Source of the DNA: Caproiciproducens galactitolivorans
Lineage (GTDB): Bacteria > Bacillota > Clostridia > Oscillospirales > Acutalibacteraceae
Reading direction: 5' to 3'
NCBI RefSeq assembly: GCF_004768785.1
Contig: NZ_SRMQ01000002.1
Span: 248,001 to 312,000 of the forward strand
DNA: 64,000 nucleotides
Positions 17,611 to 26,017 of the stretch are shown one piece after another. Every line of letters begins with the position of its first letter. Position 1 is the stretch's first letter. Below the pieces are notes generated by a model that made no database searches, was not told where the DNA came from, and saw only the letters and a list, made by a program, of their open reading frames with translations. Both the position numbers and the translations under genes were made by a program.

Positions 17611-18997
17611 TTTTCATTTCCCCTTTACGCATTGTCCGCACGCGTTTTTGTTTATGTATGAAGAAGCAGGAAAAAACAAAAAGATCGGACCGGACAACCT
17701 TGCGGAATTTCGAAAATTCCTCCGTAATATTGCTGGTACGCCAACTATTGTGCCCTTTTATGCTGTTGATGATCCCCGCAACACGGATCCAGAAAACAAT
17801 AAAATTGTAGAGCGGCAGCAGAAATATCAGATAGAACTTAGACCGGTAGAAGCTTTTGTATTCCGGGAAATTCGAAAAGTAGATATTGACGTTCAGATAG
17901 AATAAAAATGTTGTTAAAACATACATACAGTATAAAATCAGAACGGATGTGACAATATGCTGTACCTGGGAACCCCAGAACGCAAGGAAGATAAGCGCAA
18001 AGTACCAGATCATCCGGGGAAAGACAAACGTATGGTCAAACAGCAGGAGACGCACCATAAAGTTCGAAAAGAAGCCGGGCAGCAGTGAGAATTTTTCCAT
18101 ATGGAACATGTGGGCGACTTCCAGCTCGCCGCGCTGCCAACGCTGGCGCTGCACATACAGCTTGTTGAAGTCTTCGATCGGGTCCACCAGAAAAAACGCG
18201 TTTTCACAGATATACACCTTTTGCTTCAGCAGCTTGCGCACCTGAAAGGTTACGTGGGTGTCTTCGCTGACGGTGTCGGTGTTGTAGAGCTGCGTTTTCA
18301 AAATAGTGGATTTCCGGAAGGCGGAAAACGCGCCAGACAGGGTAAAAATACTGTTCAGCTCCGCTTCGAAATTCCTGCCGACCAGAAACGCCTGGCAGTA
18401 TTCCATGAATTCCAGTTTGCGGAACAGGCGCTTTAAGGGACCCTTCGTCTGATTAATTAAATCCGGGTCGGTCAAAATGCTTCCCGTCATACAATGGATG
18501 TTCAGGTTGTTTTCAAACCGCACGACGATGTTCTTCAGCGCGTCGGGGTGCAGCTTTCCGTCGCTGTCGATATGGATTATGTATTTTCCTTCGCTGTTAT
18601 ACAGCGCCATATTCAGCGCCTTGGATTTACCCTGCTTTGCGTTCAGCCACTGCATGGACAGTTTCGGGAATTTCGCTTGTGCCATTTGATAGACAAGGAA
18701 ACTGTCATCGGTGCTTTTGTTATTCACCAACAGGATATCGATTAAATCCAAAGGGTAATTGGAATGATAAACGGATTCAAGGCACGCTTCCAGCGTGTCG
18801 CTGGAATTGTAAACCGGGATAATCAGGGAGATTTCGGGCAAAAGGATCGGGTTCTTTTCCTTTTTTTGGCGAACCCCCTTTTTCAGAAGCAGGAAAAAGC
18901 TGATTACGGAAGGCACGCCTTCCATTACAAGCGGGATAAAGATCCATGCCAGCCAGAAAATGAACTGGCTGGATAAAAATTTAATGATTTCCAGCAT
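17600..18997 (-). CDS. Family 2 glycosyltransferase, exosortase G system-associated
   Basis: A 465-residue integral-membrane GT2. An N-terminal helix is followed by the GT-A domain (SLIIPVYNSSDTLEACLESV, LVNNKSTDDSF, IHIDSDGKLHPDAL with the DxD-type acidic pair), a QxxRW acceptor motif (QRQRWQRGELEVA) and several C-terminal helices, like processive polysaccharide synthases. Start 18997 is chosen for GGAGG 8 bases upstream; it overlaps the xrtG stop by 17 bases. Together with the divergent membrane protein it may make or transfer a glycan onto the XrtG substrate or envelope. Substrate sugar is unknown. Confidence 0.88.
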   Translation of the reverse strand: MLEIIKFLSSQFIFWLAWIFIPLVMEGVPSVISFFLLLKKGVRQKKEKNPILLPEISLIIPVYNSSDTLEACLESVYHSNYPLDLIDILLVNNKSTDDSFLVYQMAQAKFPKLSMQWLNAKQGKSKALNMALYNSEGKYIIHIDSDGKLHPDALKNIVVRFENNLNIHCMTGSILTDPDLINQTKGPLKRLFRKLEFMEYCQAFLVGRNFEAELNSIFTLSGAFSAFRKSTILKTQLYNTDTVSEDTHVTFQVRKLLKQKVYICENAFFLVDPIEDFNKLYVQRQRWQRGELEVAHMFHMEKFSLLPGFFSNFMVRLLLFDHTFVFPRMIWYFALIFLAFWGSQVQHIVTSVLILYCMYVLTTFLFYLNVNIYFSNFPEYKSFYRSKFYLIFLLPLYNFIVFWIRVAGIINSIKGHNSWRTSNITEEFSKFRKVVRSDLFVFSCFFIHKQKRVRTMRKGEMKIGI

Positions 18998-19577
18998 AAC
19001 GGAAGCCTCCGACTTTCTGCCTTCTGATCTGGGCTTTTGTAAACACAAGGAAATAGAGGGCGATGGAAAGGATGTAGAACACCATGCGCCCCACTATGGA
19101 ATGCGCCAGATAGAAAGCGCTCAAACCGCGGTAGTAAACCATCATACAGATTAGGAATACGCGCAGGATGTTTGCGGCAAATATCCAGACAACCGCCCCC
19201 ACTCCGATCATCAGCTTTTCCTTGACGCTGAAAACGGGGAAAAAGCAAAGCATGCAGAGAAACGCCATAATTTCAATAATCCCGGAACATTCCAGGTCAA
19301 TATACAGGGAAATGACGGAGGATTTCGCGTTGGGAACAAATAAGATTCCCAGTTGCGTGGAGGCTTCGTACATATGCGTTGCCTGTCCCACCAGCCCCGA
19401 AACGTAGGATATTAGTTTGGAGAAAGGAACGGACAGGGAAGGGCTGACCCATATCATCATAAAGACAAAAACGCCCACACTACCCCAGACAAAGGTAAAG
19501 AAATCCAGTTTGGAACGGTATCCGACCCTAAGAATATAAAGCCATATGATAAAACACAGGATGGAAACTGCCGTCAT
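18981..19577 (-). CDS. xrtG: Exosortase family protein XrtG
   Basis: XrtG is the Gram-positive branch of the exosortase/archaeosortase family of multi-pass membrane transpeptidases that process C-terminal sorting signals. This 198-residue protein has about six membrane helices and the full catalytic set: Cys97 in DLECSGIIE, Arg139 in ANILRVFLI and His159 in LAHSIVGR. Its ATG overlaps the stop of the upstream candidate substrate gene (ATGA), and the glycosyltransferase overlaps its own end. The sequence shows all three residues needed for activity. Biochemistry of XrtG itself is, to my knowledge, not well established. Confidence 0.93.
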   Translation of the reverse strand: MTAVSILCFIIWLYILRVGYRSKLDFFTFVWGSVGVFVFMMIWVSPSLSVPFSKLISYVSGLVGQATHMYEASTQLGILFVPNAKSSVISLYIDLECSGIIEIMAFLCMLCFFPVFSVKEKLMIGVGAVVWIFAANILRVFLICMMVYYRGLSAFYLAHSIVGRMVFYILSIALYFLVFTKAQIRRQKVGGFRYAGNH

Positions 19578-20356
19578 ACCAACTGTTTACCTTTCTTTCT
19601 GTAAAGTAAATATCCAGCAACGGCGAAAGCGGCACAGACCGCAATGCCGATATAGGGAGCAGTATCCGTACCGGCGCACGCGATATGCCGGTACATGAGG
19701 TTGGGGGTAAAGAATTCCAGAACGCGGATATCGTCCGGGTCAATGCTGGGTCTCTGGCGTTTCAATTCCGAAAACGGGATTTTCATTTCCAGTTCGTCGT
19801 TCACGCCGCCCGGATTCCTTTTCAGTATGGCCTTTGAACCTTTTGCAATGCTCCAAGCAATGCCGGAATCCCCGTGCCTTACCTCTACCGGGTGGATTCC
19901 GGGACCGAACGAAGAACTTGTAATCGTGCGTCCTCCGGGCATTACGACCTGAAACATAACCCGTTTCCCGTCGCACCAGAATTCATAATCGTCGCCGATG
20001 ATGCTGTGGTAGTAGTTTTTTGCCATAATAATATGTAAGTAAACGTATTGGTCGTCCCTGTAAAGCGACATCTTATGCCGGATTGTTGTGTTGTAGGGCT
20101 TTCCATTTTCATCGGTGTAGGTAACTGTTTCGTTTTTTTGCGTGGCAGGGTTCCATTGGTTATACAGGATATAGGGGTTGTTCCAGTTATATTCATAGGA
20201 ATACGGAACGTCTTTCCAGTCGTCGAAATTCCCGTCAATCTGAATAACGGAATTGCCGGAGCTCGATGGGATTCCGCTTGCAAAAGCATATGCCGGGGAG
20301 CAAATCGCCATAAGCGCGGAAAGAACCAGCAGTATAAAAAAACGATGTTGCTTCAT
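19574..20356 (-). CDS. Candidate XrtG substrate with Firmicu-CTERM-like tail
   Basis: A 260-residue exported protein. Residues 1-25 form a signal peptide (FFILLVLSALMAICSPAYAF). A soluble domain opens with VIQIDGNFDDWKDVPYSYEY, which resembles the start of DOMON/CBM9-like beta-sandwich modules. The C-terminus has a tripartite sorting signal: a short polar segment, a hydrophobic stretch (YIGIAVCAAFAVAGYLLY) and a basic end (RKKGKQLV). This matches the PEP-CTERM-like architecture of Firmicu-CTERM proteins that co-occur with XrtG. Start 20356 is supported by AAAGGAT 10 bases upstream. It overlaps xrtG by 4 bases, so the sortase and its probable target are made together. Confidence 0.85.
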   Translation of the reverse strand: MKQHRFFILLVLSALMAICSPAYAFASGIPSSSGNSVIQIDGNFDDWKDVPYSYEYNWNNPYILYNQWNPATQKNETVTYTDENGKPYNTTIRHKMSLYRDDQYVYLHIIMAKNYYHSIIGDDYEFWCDGKRVMFQVVMPGGRTITSSSFGPGIHPVEVRHGDSGIAWSIAKGSKAILKRNPGGVNDELEMKIPFSELKRQRPSIDPDDIRVLEFFTPNLMYRHIACAGTDTAPYIGIAVCAAFAVAGYLLYRKKGKQLV

Positions 20357-20396
20357 TTGTACACGCATCCTTTCTTGGTTATTATAGTAGGCAGAA

Positions 20397-20765
20397 TTAA
20401 AAAATTTCTTTTTCTGATATACTAAAAATCCGGGTAGGGGTTTCGCTGATTTCCAGCGTTAATAATTCGAATCCGTTTTCCCGGACGATGGATTTCAAAT
20501 GGCTGTAAAAAACTCTTCCGATATTTTCAATGGTGGGATCCAGCTCATAGAAGGAAGCGGTTTCGTTCAGATATGCCCCTTCATAAATTTTAAAATAATT
20601 CTGTATAATTTTTTCGATTACATCATATTTACTGAATTTATTGTTAAAATTTTGTAAATATAGAATGATTTTTATTGTGTGAAAATGAGCCGACTGCTTT
20701 GATACAGAAACCGGGTTATGCGAAATATGCAGTTTGAATGTGTATTTGTAGGCTTTGTTCCACAT
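20397..20765 (-). CDS. 6-pyruvoyl-tetrahydropterin synthase-like protein (copy 2)
   Basis: This 122-residue PTPS-fold paralogue of the protein at 17131 starts at ATG 20765 behind GAGGA; an in-frame TTG at 20777 is less likely. It keeps one His in HISHNP, the HFH pair and the ISETP pterin anchor near the C-terminus, but again lacks the catalytic Cys and Asp-His. The signature DPTIENIGRVF parallels NPTLENICEVF of copy 1. It is the first gene of the - strand XrtG operon, 41 bases before the substrate gene, and is more AT-rich than the rest. A sensor or structural role is inferred. Confidence 0.8.
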   Translation of the reverse strand: MWNKAYKYTFKLHISHNPVSVSKQSAHFHTIKIILYLQNFNNKFSKYDVIEKIIQNYFKIYEGAYLNETASFYELDPTIENIGRVFYSHLKSIVRENGFELLTLEISETPTRIFSISEKEIF

Positions 20766-20891
20766 GTGTTTCCTCAAATCGACAAATTTCTCTTTTTTTC
20801 TATTTTATCACAGTTTCTTTAATCTGTAATCAAGAAAATAAAAATAAATGCTAGAATACCATAGATTATTGAAAAAAAGGAGTGCGGATCT

Positions 20892-22529
20892 TTGCGCGGA
20901 TACCTTGCAAGTTCCAGAAAAAATCGGATTTTTCATTTGTTTTATGAAAAGCCCTCCTCTTTTCCGGAGTGGCTATTTTTCCTGCTGCGGTGTGTTTTTT
21001 TGGTTACTTTTACCTGTATTTTCTTGAATGTTTGCTTTTTGAATGCCAGCAGTATGTTTCAGTTTGATATGCCGTTTTCCATTACTATGGCGGGTGTCCT
21101 TCTGGTTGTTCTTTTTTTATTGCTCTATAAAGCGAGGGGGATTTCCAAAAGTTGTTCTGCGTTCTTTTCCTTTATCCGCAGGCATCCTGTTCCGTGGGCC
21201 GCCGCCGGCCTGTTGGTGCTGTTTGCCCTTCAGATGGTAATGGTACAGGCGATTTACCGCCCGATCGGTTGGGATTGCAGCACCATTGTGGAATCCGCTG
21301 CAAAGGGGGATTTGTCCTCCCAGCGTTTTTATTTCTCGACCTACCCGAACAACCTACTAATGTTCTGCCTGCTGAAATATCTGCTGAAAGCCTTTTTTGC
21401 CTTCGGCGGCACAGATTACTGGCTGTTTTTGGCGGTCGTGAATGTCCTTGTTGTGGACATAGCAATTTTTCTGGTGTTTCTGATTTGCAGGAAGCAGTTT
21501 GGAACCACCTGCGGGTTTGTGTCCCTTCTTCTGTTTGTCATGCTTTTCGGTTTTTCGCCGTGGCTGGTAGTGCCGTACTCCGATACGTTTTCCATGCTGT
21601 TCTTCCCGCTTATTTTTCTGCTGTTTCTGAAATGGCGGGAGGAGAAACGGATTGTATGGAAAGGCGCGCTTCTGTTCCTAATCGGTTTTTTGTCGATGGT
21701 CGGGTATTATATCAAACCCTATACATTGATCGCCTTGTTTTCAATCGTTATTTATTTGTTTATCCAAAACCTGAACCGCTTGAAACAGCTTGGGTTATGC
21801 CTTCTTTCTTTCGTTCTAATTTTCGCCGGCGCGGCAAGTTGCGGTGCGGCTTATAACGTAACTGTGAAGGAACCGTATGCAGAGGTTCTGGACTATTCCC
21901 AAGCCCTGCCGATGTCCTATTTTTTTATGATGGGGTTAAATACAAAGGTGTCGGGGAGTACGGGAAAGCCGCTGTATGGCGCGTACAGCGGCGAGGACAA
22001 TTTGTTTGCATACACGCTGAAAACGCCGGAAGAAAAGAAAGCCGGAACACTCGCAGAGGCAAAAAGGCGCATAGCGGCGTACACCCCCAAGGGATACGCC
22101 CGGTTTTTATATAATAAGGCGAACTGGGTGTTTAGCGACGGAACCTTCTGGGTGGAGGGGGAAGGCTACGATGTGGACCAGCCGAGCGTATCGACCGCGC
22201 CCTTCAGCAAATGGATGCAAAGTTATTTGCGTTTTTACGGGGCGAATTACCCTCGGTTTGCAAATCTGGTGCAGGCTGTCTGGATTGTGCTTCTCTTTTT
22301 GCTGATCTGCCCTTTGCTGAACAACAGCGACGATTATAAAATGCCCCTGATGAATATCCTGCGAATCGCGGGCCTTGGATTTCTACTGTACCAGCTTTTG
22401 TTTGAGGCCCGGCCGCGTTATATTATTTCGGCCCTTCCGGTTTTTGTCCTTCTCGCAGTCTGCGGATTTTCCTACTTTCATAAAAATTTGTCCAGCTACG
22501 AGGAGTCGGATTTTAAGATTCCCGAATAA
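20892..22529 (+). CDS. Large polytopic membrane protein, XrtG-associated glycosyltransferase type
   Basis: A 545-residue protein with about 11-12 membrane helices and one large extracytoplasmic segment (about residues 325-440). GWDCSTIVESAAKGD and YFSTYPNNLLMF after the third helix resemble the acidic first loop of GT-C/PMT-like lipid-linked-sugar transferases, and such proteins are a known companion in Gram-positive XrtG loci. Translation appears to start at TTG 20892, 9 bases after AAGGAG. It is divergent from the XrtG operon, with about 126 bases between them holding both promoters. A terminator follows at once. Confidence 0.82.
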   Translation: MRGYLASSRKNRIFHLFYEKPSSFPEWLFFLLRCVFLVTFTCIFLNVCFLNASSMFQFDMPFSITMAGVLLVVLFLLLYKARGISKSCSAFFSFIRRHPVPWAAAGLLVLFALQMVMVQAIYRPIGWDCSTIVESAAKGDLSSQRFYFSTYPNNLLMFCLLKYLLKAFFAFGGTDYWLFLAVVNVLVVDIAIFLVFLICRKQFGTTCGFVSLLLFVMLFGFSPWLVVPYSDTFSMLFFPLIFLLFLKWREEKRIVWKGALLFLIGFLSMVGYYIKPYTLIALFSIVIYLFIQNLNRLKQLGLCLLSFVLIFAGAASCGAAYNVTVKEPYAEVLDYSQALPMSYFFMMGLNTKVSGSTGKPLYGAYSGEDNLFAYTLKTPEEKKAGTLAEAKRRIAAYTPKGYARFLYNKANWVFSDGTFWVEGEGYDVDQPSVSTAPFSKWMQSYLRFYGANYPRFANLVQAVWIVLLFLLICPLLNNSDDYKMPLMNILRIAGLGFLLYQLLFEARPRYIISALPVFVLLAVCGFSYFHKNLSSYEESDFKIPE

Positions 22530-22565
22530 AAGAAGCCCGCTGCGGTTCGCGGGCTTCTTTTCTTA
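22529..22565 (+). terminator. Rho-independent terminator
   Basis: AAGAAGCCCGC and GCGGGCTTCTT form an 11-bp perfect stem with an 8-base loop, followed by TTCTT, starting at the stop codon of the membrane protein. Confidence 0.9.
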
Positions 22566-22636
22566 ATCCGGCCCCTTGTTTTTTACAGAGGTGCAATATC
22601 GGCATATTTAATAAAATTTATTAAACTGGAAAACGA

Positions 22637-22665
22637 TTGACTGTTAAAAAATTGGAGATTATAAT
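22637..22665 (+). promoter_or_regulatory. Consensus sigma-A promoter of the alcohol dehydrogenase
   Basis: TTGACT (22637-22642), a 17-base spacer and a perfect TATAAT (22660-22665). The expected start is near 22672, leaving a short leader that contains the Rex-like box. Confidence 0.85.
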
Positions 22666-22689
22666 AAATAATAATAGTTTGTTAATCTT

Positions 22690-22707
22690 TTGATTAACAG
22701 TTAACAA
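22690..22707 (+). promoter_or_regulatory. Rex-like redox operator
   Basis: TTGATTAACAGTTAACAA fits the Rex consensus (TTGTTAA, four bases, TTAACAA) at 12 of 14 fixed positions, with one half-site perfect. It overlaps a second inverted repeat, GTTAATC-TTTT-GATTAAC, at 22681-22698. It lies just downstream of the promoter, where a bound repressor would block transcription. Rex responds to the NADH/NAD+ ratio and commonly controls fermentative dehydrogenases in clostridia. Confidence 0.65.
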
Positions 22708-22728
22708 ATAAGAGGAAGGAGTAAGAAA

Positions 22729-23790
22729 ATGAAAGGATTTGCAATGTTAGGAATCGGAAAAACAGGTTGGATTGAAAAAGACCGTCCCGCCTGCGGCCCC
22801 ATGGACGCAATTTGCCGCCCAATTGCCTTGGCACCCTGCACATCGGATATTCATACGGTTTGGGAAGGTGCGCTTGGAGAGCGCAAAGACATGATCCTCG
22901 GCCATGAAGCGATCGGTGAGGTTGTTGAAGTAGGCAGCCTTGTAAAAGACTTTAAGCCGGGCGATAAAGTTATTGTCCCCGCGATTACTCCTGATTGGAA
23001 TTCCCTTGAAGCACAGGCCGGTTACCAGATGCATTCCGGCGGGATGCTTTCAGGATGGAAATTTTCGAACTTTAAAGACGGCGTGTTTGCGGAATTTTTC
23101 CATGTAAACGATGCCGACGGCAATTTGGCGCATCTTCCGGAAGGAATGGACCCTGCGGCCGCCTGTATGCTGGCCGATATGGTGCCTACCGGCTTTCACG
23201 GCGTGGAGCTTGCCGATATTCAGTTTGGCGATAGTGTGGTCGTTGTCGGTATCGGACCGGTAGGCTTGATGTCTGTAGCCGGTGCGGCTCTCCGCGGTGC
23301 TTCCCGTCTGTTTGCTGTTGGTTCCCGCACCAATTGCATCAATGCGGCGAAAGCCTACGGTGCTACGGATATTATTAATTACCGCGAAGGCGATATTGTA
23401 GAGCAGGTTATGGAAAAGACGAACGGTAAGGGCGTTGACCGCGTTATCATTGCGGGCGGCGATGTTGACACGTTTGCACAGGCGATTAAAATGCTGAAGC
23501 CGGGCGGAAAAATTGGCAACGTCAACTATCTTGGCGAAGGCGATTATATTAAGATCCCGCGTGTTGAATGGGGCTGCGGCATGGGTCACAAGGCGATTGC
23601 CGGCGGCTTAATGCCGGGCGGCAGGCTCCGCATGGAAAAACTGGCTTCCCTTATGGTATCCGGCAGGCTCGATACCAGCAAACTGGTTACCCATCGCTTT
23701 GAAGGCCTTGATAAGGTTGAAGAGGCACTCATGTTGATGAAAGATAAACCGAAGGATTTGATCAAGCCGGTTGTAACCATCAAGTGGTAA
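22729..23790 (+). CDS. adh: NADP-dependent zinc secondary-alcohol dehydrogenase
   Basis: This protein resembles the clostridial/Thermoanaerobacter secondary-alcohol dehydrogenases that interconvert 2-propanol or 2-butanol with ketones. Catalytic zinc ligands sit at the positions known for that group: Cys37 (APCTSD), His59-Glu60 (GHEAIG) and Asp150 (LADMVPTGFHG). The Rossmann motif GIGPVG is followed by Gly198-Ser199-Arg200 and Tyr218, the known NADP-selecting residues. The length of 353 is as expected. There is no structural-zinc Cys cluster, also as in that group. It is monocistronic between a consensus promoter with a Rex-like box and a terminator. The actual substrate is inferred. Confidence 0.92.
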   Translation: MKGFAMLGIGKTGWIEKDRPACGPMDAICRPIALAPCTSDIHTVWEGALGERKDMILGHEAIGEVVEVGSLVKDFKPGDKVIVPAITPDWNSLEAQAGYQMHSGGMLSGWKFSNFKDGVFAEFFHVNDADGNLAHLPEGMDPAAACMLADMVPTGFHGVELADIQFGDSVVVVGIGPVGLMSVAGAALRGASRLFAVGSRTNCINAAKAYGATDIINYREGDIVEQVMEKTNGKGVDRVIIAGGDVDTFAQAIKMLKPGGKIGNVNYLGEGDYIKIPRVEWGCGMGHKAIAGGLMPGGRLRMEKLASLMVSGRLDTSKLVTHRFEGLDKVEEALMLMKDKPKDLIKPVVTIKW

Positions 23791-23803
23791 GAAAATATAC
23801 TTT

Positions 23804-23840
23804 TAAAGCCGTCCGTCTTTTCAACGGGCGGCTTTTCTTA
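23804..23840 (+). terminator. Terminator of the alcohol dehydrogenase
   Basis: AAAGCCGTCCGT and ACGGGCGGCTTT form a stem with a 7-base loop and one G-T pair, followed by TTCTT. Confidence 0.85.
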
Positions 23841-23919
23841 TATCCTATCCAATTGCGCCGGGGCGGCTGATTTTCCGGCTGTATTATCGCTGCAATTTCA
23901 GAAAGGTTTCTGTTAAGAT

Positions 23920-23948
23920 TTTACAAGTACTGTTTTCTGATTTATAAT
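23920..23948 (+). promoter_or_regulatory. Sigma-A promoter of adenine deaminase
   Basis: TTTACA (23920-23925), 17 bases, perfect TATAAT (23943-23948). The predicted start near 23955 leaves an untranslated leader of about 147 bases. Confidence 0.75.
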
Positions 23949-23954
23949 AGCAAT

Positions 23955-24101
23955 ATCCTTTGTCGGCCCTTTTGCTTCGTGTGAACCGGAAGATAGCGTA
24001 TAACTTGAAGGCGAAACCCCATTGTACGGTCAAAAGGGCGGCCGATTCCATCGGCAAAAGCAGCATACATAAATACGTCAAAAAGTACTGGAGGTCTACA
24101 G
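23955..24101 (+). promoter_or_regulatory. Structured 5' leader of ade with competing hairpins
   Basis: TCGGCCCTTTTG (23963-23974) can pair with 24031-24045 (CAAAAGGG...CCGA) as a 12-bp stem with a 3-base bulge, enclosing 56 bases. The right arm also pairs in a rival hairpin, GCCGA-TTCCA-TCGGC (24041-24055). Two mutually exclusive folds upstream of the GGAGG are typical of regulatory leaders. The purine-riboswitch core is not recognisable, so I leave the class open. Confidence 0.45.
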
Positions 24102-25898
24102 ATGATAAACAAATTTTGCGCTTCCCCGCTCTGGGAATGCAGCCAAACCCTTGCCGCAGTTGCACAGGGAAGAAAACCCGCCGAAACAGTCATTCGCAAC
24201 GCAAAGCTAATAAATGTTTGTACGGGCGAAATCCTTCCGGATACGGATGTTGCGATTGCCAGCGGAAGAATTGCGCTGGTGGGCAATGCGGAGCATTGTA
24301 TCGGCGAAAGCACAGCGGTAATCGACGCGCAGGGGCAGTACATCGCCCCTGGCTTCCTGGACGGGCATATTCATGTGGAATCCTCCATGATGAGCGTGGG
24401 GGAATACGCGCGCGCGGTTGTGCCGCACGGAACAACCGGCATTTATATGGATCCCCATGAAATCTGCAATGTGCTGGGGCTTGACGGGGTTCAATGCATG
24501 ATTGAAGACGCCAAGCGGACGCCGCTGAAAACCATGGTGACTACGCCGTCCTGTGTCCCGGCGGTTCCGGGCTTTGAGGACACCGGCTGTTTTATCGGTC
24601 CGAAGGAAGTGGCGGAGACGATGAAATGGGACAGCGTGGTCGGTCTTGGCGAAATGATGAATTTCCCAGGCGTCCTGTCTTCCAGCGAACATGCGCACGG
24701 AGAACTAGCGGAAACCCTGAAAGCGAATAAAATCATAACCGGCCATTATTCCATGGCGGAAACCGGACAGGGCCTGAACGCCTATATTGCTTCCGGCGTG
24801 CGCTGTTGCCACGAGTCCACCCGCGAGGAAGACGCGCTTCAAAAAATGCGCCTCGGTATGTATGCTATGTTCCGTGAAGGATCCGCATGGCACGACTTGC
24901 ATGAAGTGGCGAAAAGTATTACCCAGCATAAGATTGACACCCGCTTCGCGGTGCTCATATCCGATGACACGCACCCGTACACGCTCTTAAGCCAGGGGCA
25001 CCTTGACCACATTGTGCGCCGCGCGGTGCAGGAGGGCATCGACGTTGTTACGGCAATACAGATGGTAACAATCAACTGCGCCCAGTGCTACCAGATGGAC
25101 CACGATCTCGGCTCCATCGCGCCCGGAAAATGCGCGGATATCGTATTTATTAACGATCTGGAGAAGCTGGAAATTACAAGGGTTCTGATCGACGGCAAAA
25201 CCGCGGCGAAAAACGGAAAGCTGACGGAGGAGCTTGGGGAATACCGCTATCCGGAATGGGCGACAAAATCCATGCGTGTCCGCGGCACGATCACGCCGGA
25301 GTCCTTCCGGATTCCTGCCGAAGGGCAGGAGGTAACCGCGCGCGTGATTGAAATTATACCGGAGCGGGTCGGCACCTTTGAGCGCCATATAAAATTGAGG
25401 GTACAGGACGGTCAGGTTTCGTCCGACACAACGCAGGATGTTCTGAAAACCGCGGTTTTCGAACGCCACCATGAAACCGGGAAAGTCGGGTTCGGCTTTG
25501 TAAAGGGCTTTGGTATCCGGTGCGGCGCGATGGCCTCCACCGTTGCGCATGACGCGCATAACCTGCTGGTGATCGGAACCAACGACGAAGATATGGCGCT
25601 GGCGGCAAACACGCTGATTGCTTGCGGAGGCGGCATGACCGCCGTGCAGAACGGCAAGGTGCTGGGGACAGTTCCGCTCCCAATCGCGGGCCTGATGAAC
25701 GACAAGCCTCTGGAAGAAATGAGCAGGATTGTGGAGAATTTGAGCGCCGCATGGAAACAGATCGGGTGCAGTATCGTTTCGCCGTTTATGACGATGGCAT
25801 TGATTCCGCTTGCCTGCCTTCCGGAGCTTCGCTTAACGAACCGCGGGTTGGTGGACTGCACCACCTTCCAGTTCGTCCCGCTTTTTCTTCCCGATTGA
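24102..25898 (+). CDS. ade: Adenine deaminase
   Basis: Ade converts adenine to hypoxanthine plus ammonia in purine salvage. This 598-residue amidohydrolase has the metal motif APGFLDGHIHVESSMM near residue 85, ACVVPHGTTG-like and MDPHEICN motifs after it, GHYSMAE, CCHESTRE, and the late ISDDTHP. The C-terminal half (PERVGTFERH, TVAHDAHNLLVIG, NDEDMALAAN) matches AdeC-type enzymes. GGAGG lies 8 bases upstream of the ATG. It stands alone between its own promoter with a structured leader and a downstream hairpin. Confidence 0.95.
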   Translation: MINKFCASPLWECSQTLAAVAQGRKPAETVIRNAKLINVCTGEILPDTDVAIASGRIALVGNAEHCIGESTAVIDAQGQYIAPGFLDGHIHVESSMMSVGEYARAVVPHGTTGIYMDPHEICNVLGLDGVQCMIEDAKRTPLKTMVTTPSCVPAVPGFEDTGCFIGPKEVAETMKWDSVVGLGEMMNFPGVLSSSEHAHGELAETLKANKIITGHYSMAETGQGLNAYIASGVRCCHESTREEDALQKMRLGMYAMFREGSAWHDLHEVAKSITQHKIDTRFAVLISDDTHPYTLLSQGHLDHIVRRAVQEGIDVVTAIQMVTINCAQCYQMDHDLGSIAPGKCADIVFINDLEKLEITRVLIDGKTAAKNGKLTEELGEYRYPEWATKSMRVRGTITPESFRIPAEGQEVTARVIEIIPERVGTFERHIKLRVQDGQVSSDTTQDVLKTAVFERHHETGKVGFGFVKGFGIRCGAMASTVAHDAHNLLVIGTNDEDMALAANTLIACGGGMTAVQNGKVLGTVPLPIAGLMNDKPLEEMSRIVENLSAAWKQIGCSIVSPFMTMALIPLACLPELRLTNRGLVDCTTFQFVPLFLPD

Positions 25899-25954
25899 TC
25901 GGTTTTTAGGCAGGGGGGAGCCGTATCAGTATTCCCTGCTGGCAATATGCCCAA

Positions 25955-26001
25955 AAATCACCCGGAATATCCGCAGCATGCGGGTTTCACCGGGTGATTA
26001 T
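25955..26001. terminator. Hairpin between convergent ade and MFS genes
   Basis: AATCACCCGG and CCGGGTGATT form a 10-bp outer stem around an inner CCGC/GCGG stem. Flanking A- and T-rich tracts make it usable from either strand. Confidence 0.7.
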
Positions 26002-26017
26002 ATTCTCTATAAATACG

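Noticed and set aside
23884-24101. Purine riboswitch upstream of adenine deaminase
   Set aside because: The conserved purine-riboswitch junction (for example GTTTCTACC-type element) is absent; only generic hairpins are visible, so it is listed as an unclassified leader.
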